This document shows positions 55,578 to 63,999 of a stretch of 64,000 nucleotides of DNA, one piece after another; position 1 is the first letter of the stretch; each line of letters starts with the position of its first letter. The position numbers and the translations under genes were made by a program. The DNA is taken from contig NZ_JABEKV010000002.1 of NCBI RefSeq assembly GCF_013283645.1, positions 689,798-753,797 on the forward strand, read 5' to 3'. Under the pieces are notes generated by a model, which was not told where the DNA came from, made no database searches, and worked only from the letters and a program-made list of their open reading frames with translations. The DNA comes from Sinorhizobium psoraleae (GTDB taxonomy: Bacteria > Pseudomonadota > Alphaproteobacteria > Rhizobiales > Rhizobiaceae).

Positions 55578-55898
55578 TCAATCGACGTAAACGACGACGT
55601 AGCGCCCATCGTACGGTTGGTAGTAGACCCCGCCGCAACGCCACACCACGGCACCGTTGACGCTGGTCCTGACGCAGCCGGCTGGCAGCGTGGCGGCATA
55701 TATCGTGGAGCGGCGGATCACTCTACGCGTGGTACGGCGGGCGACGCCGGCCACACTTCCCGGGGTTATCGGTCGCCCTATGACTGCGTGCGCCTCGGAT
55801 ACGAACGAGCCGAACGGCATGAGACCGAGATTGTCCGCCGCAAGCATGGCTAGACCGGCGATGGCGACTGAAACGACTTTCAACTTGCGCCTCTTCAT
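55578..55898 (-). CDS. Small exported protein with C-terminal Tyr/Val-rich motif
   Basis: A 106-residue protein. Residues 1-40 look like a long signal or anchor (VVSVAIAGLAMLAADNLGLMPFGSFVSEAHA). A basic stretch (RRTTRRVIRRST) and a C-terminal motif with two cysteines (AGCVRTSVNGAVVWRCGGVYYQPYDGRYVVVYVD) follow. Similar small exported proteins with a CGGVYY-type end occur in rhizobia; their role is unknown. Its start overlaps the stop of the DUF2092 gene by 4 bases (ATGA), which supports it as a real gene. Confidence 0.75.
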   Translation of the reverse strand: MKRRKLKVVSVAIAGLAMLAADNLGLMPFGSFVSEAHAVIGRPITPGSVAGVARRTTRRVIRRSTIYAATLPAGCVRTSVNGAVVWRCGGVYYQPYDGRYVVVYVD

Positions 55899-56695
55899 TG
55901 CCCCGCCTCCATTGAAAGCTCACCGGTGACGTCGGCATGGACGTGCTCAACTTTGTTCGCGTCCGCTGGCGGCGTGAATTTAAACTGCGCTGCTTCGATC
56001 GTGTCGGAGTTCCAGTTACTCAGCCGAAGCGTGTATTGCGGCGCGCCGGTCATCCATTTGGTCGTGATGACGTATTTAAGCGGCAATGGCTTGCTGCCTT
56101 TGCTAATCCAGATTTGCCAGTCGACGACATCGGTCCTGAAGGCAAGATGATCGCATTCGACACCATTGACGAACGCCGATCCGACAAGAGTCCCCTCGGT
56201 GACGCCGTCGGTGAGGACGGCATAAGGGTCGCTTGCCAACAAGTCCGCTCCCGGAGCGTCAAGTTCGGTTGTGGCGCGAAGCTCCTCTGTCGCATCTTCA
56301 ATGCTGCGGCCAGGACTTTGCAGTTGTGCGTAAGCGTTTGTGATCCGGTCGTGAAGCGATATCGTGTTGCCGTCGAATATCACCTCCGCCCGGGCAAAGG
56401 GCCCCATACGCTTCATCCGGAAACCCTTCGCACGATCGAGTGCAATGGAGCCGGATGCGCTGTACTGGATCTTCTGGCCATCCAGAGTGAGGATTTCCTG
56501 ATCCGCGTCGTAGTCGACACTAAGAGTGCGCATCGACTTGAGATTTTCGCTGGCCGCAGCGAGGATTCGATCGGCCTCCGGGTCGATCCCATCTCGTGCC
56601 GAGACGGGCCATGCGACCGCGCTGGCTGCGAGCATCGATATCAGTGTGCACGAGCGCCATGCCGCGCGAGGCCATCTCATCATGCGTCGATTCAT
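55895..56695 (-). CDS. DUF2092 periplasmic protein
   Basis: A 266-residue exported protein with a signal peptide ending about residue 34 (...WPVSA). The remainder carries the DUF2092 pattern: DPEADRILAAASENLKSMRTLSVDYDADQEIL near the start and GVECDHLAFRTDVVDWQIWIS and PPADANKVEHV near the end. The family is predicted to have a LolA/LppX-like lipid-binding fold. ATG 56695 has AGGTGAG upstream; the frame is open to 56776. First gene of the operon with the small protein and DUF1254 protein, and divergent from the AraC gene. Confidence 0.85.
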   Translation of the reverse strand: MNRRMMRWPRAAWRSCTLISMLAASAVAWPVSARDGIDPEADRILAAASENLKSMRTLSVDYDADQEILTLDGQKIQYSASGSIALDRAKGFRMKRMGPFARAEVIFDGNTISLHDRITNAYAQLQSPGRSIEDATEELRATTELDAPGADLLASDPYAVLTDGVTEGTLVGSAFVNGVECDHLAFRTDVVDWQIWISKGSKPLPLKYVITTKWMTGAPQYTLRLSNWNSDTIEAAQFKFTPPADANKVEHVHADVTGELSMEAGQ

Positions 56696-56863
56696 TTGCT
56701 CACCTAGAGGACTCGTTTCTTTCTGACTTCGCTCGCCGCCCAAAGACGGAGGACAGTTCCGGCCCGCTCCGATCAACTTCCCGCAAAACCCTTCACAGTC
56801 GGTTGCATACTGCTATAGTGCTCAACTTACGTCTTGCCTTTTCACGCCAACTTTGCTGCTCGG

Positions 56864-57838
56864 ATGTTACATTCTGCACCCTCGATCAAGGTTAGGGCCT
56901 TCCTGCCGATGGCGCCCTATCTGGCCAAGCACGATATCTCGGCGATCGAATTCTGCGCGCGCCTCGGCATCTCACCGAACGTGTTTCAAAACGCGGACGG
57001 CTGGCTTCCGCGCGCCCAATGCTTTCACATGGCCAACGAGGTGGCAGCCCTCCTGGGAGACCCATTCGCCGGCGCGCATGTCGGACGCTTGACCGAACTG
57101 CGAGATCTCGGCCCATGGGGACGATCGGTTCTCGCAGCGGAGAACGTGGCCGATGCATGCGGGCTCGCGGCAGCCAACGTGTCATCGATCCATCACGGAT
57201 CGGATGTACGCTTCCTGGTGGAAGGCGGCACCGCTCGCATCATCTTCCGCTTCGCTGATCGTTTCGAGTTCGATCCCCGGCATTTCATCTTCGGCAGCCT
57301 CGCTGTACTGCGGAAGGTGCCGCTTTTGGCGGGTGAACCCTCCGCGATAAGGGTTCGGCTGACGGCTTCGAGGACGCGTGGGAGCGAGGCGCTGGAGGAG
57401 TGCTTGGGGTCCAACATCGAAACGGGGTGCGACTACGATGTGATCGAGTTCGATCGGGAGTTGCTCGACCTTCCTCTGAAAACCCCCGGAAATCGGCCCT
57501 CGAAGGTGACAGAGGCACTGGCTGCGGCGATAGAGGCTGCGAAGATACTCAGCGAAAGGCTGTCCGACGGTCATGAGCTTGGATTGGAGGCCGTAGCGAG
57601 AAGCCTTGGCATGTCGGCTCGGACCCTGCAGCGGCGCCTGAAGTTTTGCGGTGTCGATTTCGAGGAGTTGCTCGACGAGACGCGCCGCAGTGAGGCCATC
57701 CGATTGATCTGCGAAGGCGTTCACAGCATGACCGACATCGCCTTTAAGGTGGGCTACAGCGATTCCGCGCATTTCACGCGCGCGTTCAAACGCTGGACGG
57801 GAGTGGCGCCATCGCGCTTTCAGATGGGTCGGGAATGA
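56864..57838 (+). CDS. AraC-family transcriptional regulator (OruR/ArgR-like layout)
   Basis: A 324-residue regulator with an N-terminal arabinose-binding-domain-like sensor (about 1-190). The C-terminal AraC double helix-turn-helix is ELGLEAVARSLGMSARTLQRRLKFCGVDFEELLDETRRSEAIRL ... TDIAFKVGYSDSAHFTRAFKRWTGVAPSRFQ. ATG 56864 is used; a TTG at 56834 and an ATG at 56909 are alternatives, and none has a strong ribosome-binding site. It is divergent from the DUF2092-DUF1254 operon and probably controls it. Inferred from position. Confidence 0.88.
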   Translation: MLHSAPSIKVRAFLPMAPYLAKHDISAIEFCARLGISPNVFQNADGWLPRAQCFHMANEVAALLGDPFAGAHVGRLTELRDLGPWGRSVLAAENVADACGLAAANVSSIHHGSDVRFLVEGGTARIIFRFADRFEFDPRHFIFGSLAVLRKVPLLAGEPSAIRVRLTASRTRGSEALEECLGSNIETGCDYDVIEFDRELLDLPLKTPGNRPSKVTEALAAAIEAAKILSERLSDGHELGLEAVARSLGMSARTLQRRLKFCGVDFEELLDETRRSEAIRLICEGVHSMTDIAFKVGYSDSAHFTRAFKRWTGVAPSRFQMGRE

Positions 57839-58301
57839 CAGGCGGCGCCGATTCCAGCGAGACGGTCGTGCAGAGGCTGCGGGGTTCTGAATGGGCAGTT
57901 AACGGGCGGGCCCTGCCGTCGGGACTCGAACTGGCCCCTTTTAATCCGTGAAGCGTTCGGGACTCTGTTGCGCCTTCGGATTCCGCTGTTGGTGCGAAGC
58001 AGACCAGTAGTAGTGGTCGCTCCCAAAACTCATCCACTTCATCTCGCCGGTCTCGTTCGCCCTGGGAGTTTTTTGCGATAGCGATGTTCGCCGCTGCCGC
58101 AGCCCCTGAGCGGAGCCGTAGCTTCCCGCTTGCAGTCGCCACTAAGCCAGGAAGAAGCGCTCGTGTTGAAAACTCCTCTTCACCACGCGATACCTCGCTT
58201 GGGTGAATGACTCGCCTCCGGATCTGGTCTAATGCAGCAGGTGCACAACTTCTAGCCGCACTCGTTATAGGCGAGTCGCGTGGGGCGCAATTGAGGGGAC
58301 C
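57839..58301. other. Intergenic region between AraC and RTX genes
   Basis: A 463-base gap. A minus-strand open frame of 183 codons overlaps its left half and the AraC gene end but has no ribosome-binding site or recognisable product. The right end must carry the RTX promoter. Nothing else is clear. Confidence 0.45.
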
Positions 58302-59879
58302 ATGGCCAAGCTGACGTATTTCTTTCCGGGCGGTCAATATCCGATGGACTACACGCCATCCGTTGACGGCTTCGATTTCAACCCGATGTTTGCGGACTTA
58401 ATCAATCTCGAAACCGCCACACTGGTCGGGACACCGAGTTCGACCACGATTACCTTTCAGCTCGACAACGGGCTCAAACTTCGGATCGTGGGCACGGGCT
58501 TCTCATTCGATTCGGATGGAGCCACGGGTGGCACGATTGCCAGAATCGACCTACTCCAGAACAACGGCACGACGCTCGTCCAGAGGCTCGAAAGCCTGAA
58601 TTTGTCTCTGATCTCCTTCGAAAACGCGGCTGCGACCTACAACCCGTACCAACTGGAACAATGGCTGATGAACCGAAGCGATACGCTTGTTGGTTCCGCC
58701 GGCGACGACGACATTTTTGGTTGGGGTGGGAACGACACGTTCTCCGGAGGCTCGGGCGACGACTATATGGTCGGAGGACAAGGAAAAGACACCTATAACG
58801 GGGGTGCGGGTTACGACTACTTGAGCTTCAGCGATGCCAATGGCGACCCCGCCGCATTCCAGGGCATTGTTCTCGACGCAGCGGCTGGAACCGTCACCGA
58901 CCCTTACGGGAATGCCGAGACATTCACGAGCATGGAATCGTTCCGTGGAACACAGTTCGCGGACACGATGCGGGGTTCAGCCGCGGATGAACAGTTCGAC
59001 GGGATCGGGGGCCGAGACTATATCGACGGTCGGGGCGGTTTTGACGTGATCCGTTTCCATCGCGACGCCGATAATGGCGGCGCGCTCGGTGTCACCGTCA
59101 ATCTTGCGACCGGCGTCGCCATCGACGGGTTCGGAAAGACCGACAAGTTTGCAAACATCGAAGCAGTTCACAGCACAAGCTTCGCCGACAAACTGACCGG
59201 GAACGCCGGCAACAACTTCTTCCGGGCTGAAGCCGGCAATGACTATATTGATGGCGGCCTCGGCGCCGACACCATGAATGGCGGCAGCGGCAATGACACA
59301 TACGTGGTGAATGAAACAGGAGATGTGATCGATGAAATCGCGCAGGGAGGAAGCGGCATCGACACCGTTCGATCTTCTATTTCTTTCAGTCTCGTCTCTG
59401 GCGCAAGGCTCGTGGGAGCGGTCGAGAACCTGACGCTGGTTGGGACTGGAAACACGAATGCCGTAGGCAACGCTCTTGCAAACATGCTGATCGGCAACAG
59501 CGCAAACAACATTCTGAATGGCGGCACCGGAAAAGATAAGCTGACGGGCGGCCTTGGAAACGATACGTTCTTCTTCAACTCCACGCCGAATGCTTCTACC
59601 AACGTCGATACTATTACGGACTTCAGCGTCGTCAATGATACGATTCGACTGGAGAACGCTGTCTTCACTGCGGTTATGGGCACAGGAACGTTGACCGCGG
59701 CGCAGTTCGTCAAGAACACGACCGGGCTGGCCGCCGACGCCAACGACCGAATTGTCTACGAAAGCGATACCGGTAGGCTGTTCTACGACAGCAACGGAAA
59801 TGCCGCCGGAGGATCTCTTCATTTCGCGACTGTAGGAACAAATCTTGCGCTCACCGCTGCGGATTTCTTCATTGTCTAA
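58302..59879 (+). CDS. RTX calcium-binding protein
   Basis: A 525-residue acidic protein with no Sec signal. Glycine/aspartate-rich nonapeptide repeats of the GGxGxDxLx type occur in at least four blocks (GSAGDDDIFGWGGNDTFSGG, GGQGKDTYNGGAGYDYLSF, GNDYIDGGLGADTMNGGSGND, GGTGKDKLTGGLGNDTFFF). The end (ADDFFIV-like TAADFFIV) has the hydrophobic/charged tail of type I secretion substrates. RTX proteins fold with calcium outside the cell. GAGGGG precedes the ATG. No TolC/HlyB/HlyD genes are in this window, so its exporter lies elsewhere. The roughly 125-residue N-terminal part is not recognised, so the activity (adhesin, enzyme or surface protein) is open. Confidence 0.9.
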   Translation: MAKLTYFFPGGQYPMDYTPSVDGFDFNPMFADLINLETATLVGTPSSTTITFQLDNGLKLRIVGTGFSFDSDGATGGTIARIDLLQNNGTTLVQRLESLNLSLISFENAAATYNPYQLEQWLMNRSDTLVGSAGDDDIFGWGGNDTFSGGSGDDYMVGGQGKDTYNGGAGYDYLSFSDANGDPAAFQGIVLDAAAGTVTDPYGNAETFTSMESFRGTQFADTMRGSAADEQFDGIGGRDYIDGRGGFDVIRFHRDADNGGALGVTVNLATGVAIDGFGKTDKFANIEAVHSTSFADKLTGNAGNNFFRAEAGNDYIDGGLGADTMNGGSGNDTYVVNETGDVIDEIAQGGSGIDTVRSSISFSLVSGARLVGAVENLTLVGTGNTNAVGNALANMLIGNSANNILNGGTGKDKLTGGLGNDTFFFNSTPNASTNVDTITDFSVVNDTIRLENAVFTAVMGTGTLTAAQFVKNTTGLAADANDRIVYESDTGRLFYDSNGNAAGGSLHFATVGTNLALTAADFFIV

Positions 59880-59884
59880 GAGTG

Positions 59885-59906
59885 GGGCGCGGCTTCGGCC
59901 GCGCCC
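59885..59906 (+). terminator. Terminator hairpin with TTCG loop after the RTX gene
   Basis: GGGCGCGGC (59885-59893), TTCG and GCCGCGCCC (59898-59906) form a perfect 9-base stem with an extra-stable UUCG tetraloop, five bases after the stop codon. It is followed by GATTTGG. Confidence 0.8.
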
Positions 59907-60059
59907 GATTTGGCGCGCGAGATAGAAGGCATGGATTGCAGAAACACTGCGAACATTGCGAGGGGCGGAAAATAGGCTCTCCAGCCCTTCGCCCCCCAAA
60001 GTCAAGCAATGTTCAAACGTGACAGACGACGGGGCAGCAATGCGGATTGCCGTACGCCA

Positions 60060-60425
60060 CTACTCGGCAGACCTGTATTGCAGCGTGAACACATTTCCGG
60101 CGATCTCGTCGGCGAGTGTCTTGGAAAACTCCAGCGGCGTGCAGCCTTGCAGCGCATCGGTCGCCGCGGCGACGAAGGCCTTTCGTTGGGCTGCGTCGCC
60201 GGTGACGTTGATGGCGGTCGGTTGCGGGGGGCCCATCAGCGTTCCGTTGCCCCTGAAGCCGAACCTCAGCGTGACGAAGGAATTCTTGATACCGGCCGGT
60301 GGCGTCCAGCATTTGCTGAGTGCTGCGCCCAGGTCTTCCACGGAATTCAGTGGTTCCGCCCGGACCTGATCCGTTGCGGAAAGGAGAAGCGCTCCGGCAA
60401 GAGCCGTTCTGACGAGAGCGTTCAT
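60060..60425 (-). CDS. Small exported protein of unknown function
   Basis: A 121-residue protein with a Sec signal (about 1-23, ...ATDQVRA) and a mature part with two cysteines (LSKCWTPPAGIKNSFVTLRFGFRGNGTL and LQGCTPLEFS). The single-domain layout with PPAxIxNSFVTLRFxFxRNG is shared with a widespread family of small exported rhizobial proteins and recalls TonB C-terminal-like folds. ATG 60425 overlaps the stop of the upstream fragment by 4 bases. Function not assigned. Confidence 0.75.
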   Translation of the reverse strand: MNALVRTALAGALLLSATDQVRAEPLNSVEDLGAALSKCWTPPAGIKNSFVTLRFGFRGNGTLMGPPQPTAINVTGDAAQRKAFVAAATDALQGCTPLEFSKTLADEIAGNVFTLQYRSAE

Positions 60426-60604
60426 ATCACCCACCCCTGCGCGGAGCGGACATGGGCCGCGGGATCATCGAAATAGAGGAGATCGCGCATCGTCGGCACG
60501 GCCTTCGAAGTGATGTCGACGAGTTGTCCCTCTCTGAGGGTCACAAGACTTGGCCCTTCCGATGTCCGGGTGCCAAACCCGGCCGACGAAGGTTCCCGTT
60601 TCAT
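60422..60604 (-). pseudogene. N-terminal remnant of a fumarylacetoacetate-hydrolase-family gene
   Basis: A 60-residue frame whose sequence (EGPSLVTLREGQLVDITSKAVPTMRDLLYFDDPAAHVRSAQG) matches the N-terminal part of FAH-family hydrolases/dehydratases, but it stops before the catalytic domain. It ends at the overlapping start of the small exported protein gene. The intact family protein is usually over 280 residues, so this looks like a truncated relic. The assignment rests on recalled sequence style of the family start. Confidence 0.55.
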
Positions 60605-60917
60605 ATGCAGCAGTCATTTCCCCATTCCCGATGCATGCAGCATCTTCGCCGCATCCAGACGAGCTTTTTTGCAGTTACGATACGTATCTGTAAAGCACCT
60701 TTGCGAGGCAAATTGTAGCTTGGCCGGCGCGCAACGGAACCTGGCAAGATCTGGAGCGTTTAATATTTGCCGTCGGTCCACCCGGCCGCGGCAGGGTCGC
60801 AACTATACTTGCGATGGTACGGAGTCCCTCCTTAAGTCACCGCTGATTTAGGGAGCCATATGCCGGCGATTTCTTATCGATCGGCGATGGATGACGTCCA
60901 GAAAGGATGTGAATGCG
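60605..60917. other. Divergent intergenic region
   Basis: About 310 bases between the remnant start and the proline-rich membrane protein gene. Less GC-rich in the middle. It probably holds the promoter of the membrane protein gene; no dyad or RNA gene was recognised. Confidence 0.4.
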
Positions 60918-61319
60918 ATGAATCAGCGTGAAGAATTGAAGGACAAGCCGCTCATCGATCCCGTGACGGGCCAGCCGACACCCCGGGACCCGGAGGTAAC
61001 CCGGGAACCTGAGACGCGTGGCAGATGGTCGGGCCGCAGCAGTTGGCCGTTGCTGATCATTCTGCTCGCGGGCCTGGTGCTGGCGTTGATTGCCTGGTTG
61101 CCTGCGGAATTGACCAGAGATACGGAGGACGCGACGCCGCCACCGGCAACCTCCGACCAGTCAACGACGCAGCCGGCACCGACCGACCAGGCAACGCCTC
61201 CGGCCGGAGAAGCGACCCCCGGGACGCCACCCGCACCGGAAACTCCCGCAGCCCCGGCTACGCCACCGGCAACCCCGGCCCCGCAGCCGCAGACCACGCC
61301 GGCGCAACCAGCGCAATAA
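60918..61319 (+). CDS. Single-pass membrane protein with Pro/Ala/Thr-rich tail
   Basis: A 133-residue protein with a polar N-terminus (about 1-40), one transmembrane helix (WPLLIILLAGLVLALIAWLP), and an 80-residue periplasmic tail made mostly of Pro, Ala, Thr, Gln. Such tails are flexible spacers in the cell wall space. AAAGGATGTG lies upstream of ATG 60918. A classical terminator follows. No known family recognised; common in rhizobia as a hypothetical. Confidence 0.75.
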   Translation: MNQREELKDKPLIDPVTGQPTPRDPEVTREPETRGRWSGRSSWPLLIILLAGLVLALIAWLPAELTRDTEDATPPPATSDQSTTQPAPTDQATPPAGEATPGTPPAPETPAAPATPPATPAPQPQTTPAQPAQ

Positions 61320-61342
61320 GCTTGGCCGAGGTGCTATCAAAT

Positions 61343-61371
61343 ACGGGGAGAGCCAACTCTCCCCGTTTTTT
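61343..61371 (+). terminator. Rho-independent terminator
   Basis: CGGGGAGAG (61344-61352), loop CCAA and CTCTCCCCG (61357-61365) form a perfect 9-base stem followed by six T residues. Textbook intrinsic terminator for the gene ending at 61319. Confidence 0.93.
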
Positions 61372-61407
61372 GGCGATGACCGAAATCTCGCTTAGGCTTT
61401 GCTGCTC

Positions 61408-61965
61408 ATGGAACAGATTCTCGCCGACATTCTTGTCGCAACGCAGATCCCCTATCCGGTGATCTTCGCCCGGTTCTGCGGCGCTATCCTGTTCGGTGCG
61501 CTGATCGGTATCGAGCGGGAAAAGCGGCAGCGGCCGGCGGGGCTTAGGACGCACATTCTCGTCAGTCTCGCCTCGTCGATTTTCGCCGTGATCGCTGTCG
61601 AAAGCGTGCACATGATCAGCCTTTCGGGACCTGAAGTGCGCATCGATCCGATTCGCGTCGTGGAAGCCGTCACCGCCGGCGTCGCCTTTCTCGCCGCCGG
61701 CATGATCGTGTTTTCGAAGGGAGAGGTCAAAGGACTGACGACCGGGGCCGGCATGTGGCTCGCCGGTGCGGTGGGCCTTTCTGTCGGCTTCGGTTTCTGG
61801 TTTATCGCCGCCTTCGCCGCCTGCGCCAGCCTTGCCGTGCTTTTCATCCTCTGGCGGTTGGAGGTCGCTCTCCAATGGAAGCCGCCGGAGCCGTCCGAAA
61901 GCGAGGGCGGCAATGAACACGCCGCCGTCCCGCACGAAGCCGCGGCCGTTTCGAAAGAACGTTAA
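61408..61965 (+). CDS. MgtC/SapB-family membrane protein
   Basis: A 185-residue MgtC-family protein. The N-terminal half has about four or five transmembrane helices with the family motifs FGALIGIEREKRQRPAGLRTHILVSLASS and VEAVTAGVAFLAAGMIV, plus KGLTTGAGMWLAGAVGLSVGFGFW. The cytoplasmic tail is short and charged, unlike the ACT-like C-terminal domain of Salmonella MgtC. The family is linked to growth at low magnesium and survival in hosts. ATG 61408 is used over a TTG nine bases earlier. It overlaps the convergent small gene by 4 bases. Confidence 0.9.
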   Translation: MEQILADILVATQIPYPVIFARFCGAILFGALIGIEREKRQRPAGLRTHILVSLASSIFAVIAVESVHMISLSGPEVRIDPIRVVEAVTAGVAFLAAGMIVFSKGEVKGLTTGAGMWLAGAVGLSVGFGFWFIAAFAACASLAVLFILWRLEVALQWKPPEPSESEGGNEHAAVPHEAAAVSKER

Positions 61966-62231
61966 CTGCTGGAGACAACGGACGAATTTTTTGCTTCAGA
62001 ACGACCTGCGAAGGATGTTGGGCCCGCACGCGAATCCCTCCGCACGGCCGGCCCTGTCTGTCGAAGTGCCTGCAGCATGGCGACTGCCCTGCGAGCATCT
62101 TCAGGCGTTTCGAATACCCGGCCGTCGAGCGGCCAGACGCTGTATTTAACAGCGACAAAACGCAATTGCCCGTTGTCAGGCATCAGTGCGCCGACCGCCT
62201 CGCCTGCGAATTCTATCGTCTGCTTGCTCAT
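61962..62231 (-). CDS. Small conserved-looking hypothetical protein
   Basis: An 89-residue protein. Residues about 1-60 form a compact unit (IEFAGEAVGALMPDNGQLRFVAVKYSVWPLDGRVFETPEDARRAVAMLQAL); the tail is Ser/Arg-rich and disordered. GGAGGGAG lies about 10 bases before the ATG, supporting a real gene. It is convergent with the MgtC gene and overlaps it by 4 bases. No family recognised. Confidence 0.6.
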   Translation of the reverse strand: MSKQTIEFAGEAVGALMPDNGQLRFVAVKYSVWPLDGRVFETPEDARRAVAMLQALRQTGPAVRRDSRAGPTSFAGRSEAKNSSVVSSS

Positions 62232-62523
62232 AGGTGTGAAACTCCCTCCAGGCGGGTCGCGGAGCGACGGGCATTCTTCGCCGGCACGCGCCAGCGGACC
62301 GAACCCTCGCCTTCAGCCACCAGCGAAACACACGAGCGGGTGTTTGGTTCCACAAAGGACAACAAAAACGGCAGCGCGCTATCCGCGGCGGGAGAAACCA
62401 TCACGCAGCTTCCAGGCGCAAAGACAGCTCCAGGAGGGACGAACCTCGCACGCGCTGACTACGCCCAATAAAGGCGTAATTTCAAAGCGTTATGACCGCT
62501 TCAGGTGAAACGATGAAAGGGGT

Positions 62524-63777
62524 CTATGCCAGAAAGCGCTCTGGCCGATAGGGCGCGATGTCGATCACAGTCTTCTCGCCCGTCATGGCCTCCGCCAGCG
62601 CACGGCCGGTGACCGGGCCGAGGGTCATACCGTGATGCGCATGACCGAAGGCGAACCAAAGACCTTCGTGCCGGGGGGCCTTGCCGATGATCGGCATCAT
62701 ATCCGGCGTGCAGGGCCGCGCGCCCAGCCACGGCTCCTCGTCGCGCCGCTCGGCCAGCGGGAAGAACTCGCGTGCAACCCTCTCGGCCCGGGTCAACTGC
62801 ACCGGCGTTTTCGGCGCATCGCGAAGCGCGAATTCGGCACCAGTCGTCAAGCGAATGCCGCGCAGCATCGGCGCCAGGAAATAGCCCATTTCGGCGTCGA
62901 GCACCCAGTTGTTGAGCGCCGCCCCTTCCTGGGCGCCATAATGCATATGGTAGCCGCGCTTGACCGCGAGCGGAAAATGATAGCCGAGCTTTCGCGTCAC
63001 CGTATCGGCCCAAGGCCCGAGCGCCACCACGACCTCGCGGGCTTCCAGCGGACCTTCCGGCGTGGCGACCCGCCAGCCGGCACCCTCGAGGATGTGTTCC
63101 AGCGTCGCGGCATCGCCCGAGACGAGCCGGCCACCAAGCGACTGGAAATAGCCGAGATAGGCCTTGTTCAGACTATGCGGATCGCGGATTGACCAGGGGT
63201 CTGTCCAGCGCAGGCCGCCGGCGAGTTCGACGCGGATGGAGGGCTCAATCGTCTTGAGCTCGCTCGTCGAAAGCTTCTGATGGTTGACGCCAAAACCGGC
63301 GGAGAGCTTCTCCGCGTCCTTGTAGGCGGCATCGCGCTCCTTTTCCGTGCGAAACACCTTCATCCAGCCGTCCTTGCGGATGAGGTCGCCGGCACCGGAG
63401 GCGTCGATCAGGTCCTTGTGTTCGGCAATCGAGTTCTCGATCAGCGGCGCATAGAGATGCGCGATCCTCTGGTGCTGGGTGAAGCCGGAGTGCCACCAAT
63501 AGCGCGCCAGAAAAGGCACCAGCCCCGGCAGCGCACGGAAATGATAGCTCGCGTCGATGGTGTTGTTCAGCGCGTAGCGGAAGAGCGCACCGAAATCATG
63601 CGGAAAGCCGTAGGGAAAAACGCCTTCGCGCTGGATCAGGCCGGCATTGCCGTAGGACGTCTCTTCTCCAGGGCCACGGCGATCGAGGAGCACCACGGAT
63701 TTCCCACGTCGCGCCAGATGGATGGCCGCGGAAATGCCGACGATGCCGGCGCCCAGTACCACTACGTCAGTCTTCAT
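62524..63777 (-). CDS. FAD-dependent D-amino acid dehydrogenase-like protein
   Basis: A 417-residue DadA-like flavoprotein. The FAD motif is VVVLGAGIVGISAAIHLARRGKSVVLLDR, and SYGNAGLIQREGVFP is the DadA-type loop. The C-terminus has RPCTPDMMPIIGKAPRHEGLWFAFGHAHHGMTLGPVTGRALAEAMTG. It would oxidise a D-amino acid or a related amine to the keto acid and pass electrons to the membrane chain. It stands alone on the minus strand, downstream of the YqhA-family gene. The substrate is not known. Confidence 0.88.
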   Translation of the reverse strand: MKTDVVVLGAGIVGISAAIHLARRGKSVVLLDRRGPGEETSYGNAGLIQREGVFPYGFPHDFGALFRYALNNTIDASYHFRALPGLVPFLARYWWHSGFTQHQRIAHLYAPLIENSIAEHKDLIDASGAGDLIRKDGWMKVFRTEKERDAAYKDAEKLSAGFGVNHQKLSTSELKTIEPSIRVELAGGLRWTDPWSIRDPHSLNKAYLGYFQSLGGRLVSGDAATLEHILEGAGWRVATPEGPLEAREVVVALGPWADTVTRKLGYHFPLAVKRGYHMHYGAQEGAALNNWVLDAEMGYFLAPMLRGIRLTTGAEFALRDAPKTPVQLTRAERVAREFFPLAERRDEEPWLGARPCTPDMMPIIGKAPRHEGLWFAFGHAHHGMTLGPVTGRALAEAMTGEKTVIDIAPYRPERFLA

Positions 63778-63840
63778 ATGCCGATGCCCCGCTTACTCAC
63801 TCGGAATCCGCCGCGGCCGCCGGCCACGGCATCTGCGCCG

Positions 63841-63999
63841 CTACTTTTTCAACTTGCTCATAATCTGCTCCAGGGAACCAAGGAGCAGAGCCGAAACGAC
63901 AAAGGCCAGATGCATGATCGTCGCCCACATCAGCTTGTCGCTCGTGAACTGCTGGGCATTGAGGAAGATCTGCAGCAGGTGGATCGACGAGATCGCCAC
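63841..63999 (-). CDS. YqhA-family membrane protein, C-terminal part (cut by window end)
   Basis: The last 52 residues of a minus-strand gene that continues past the right edge. The sequence VAISSIHLLQIFLNAQQFTSDKLMWATIMHLAFVVSALLLGSLEQIM matches the C-terminal helix region of YqhA/UPF0114 proteins (VAISSIHLL ... KLMW ... HLTFVLSA). These are small four-helix inner-membrane proteins of unknown function. The frame ends in TAG at 63841. Confidence 0.8.
   Translation of the reverse strand: MAISSIHLLQIFLNAQQFTSDKLMWATIMHLAFVVSALLLGSLEQIMSKLKK

Noticed and set aside
57786-58337. A 183-codon minus-strand frame between the AraC and RTX genes
   Set aside because: It overlaps the ends of two well-supported genes, lacks a ribosome-binding site, and its translation has no recognisable domain.
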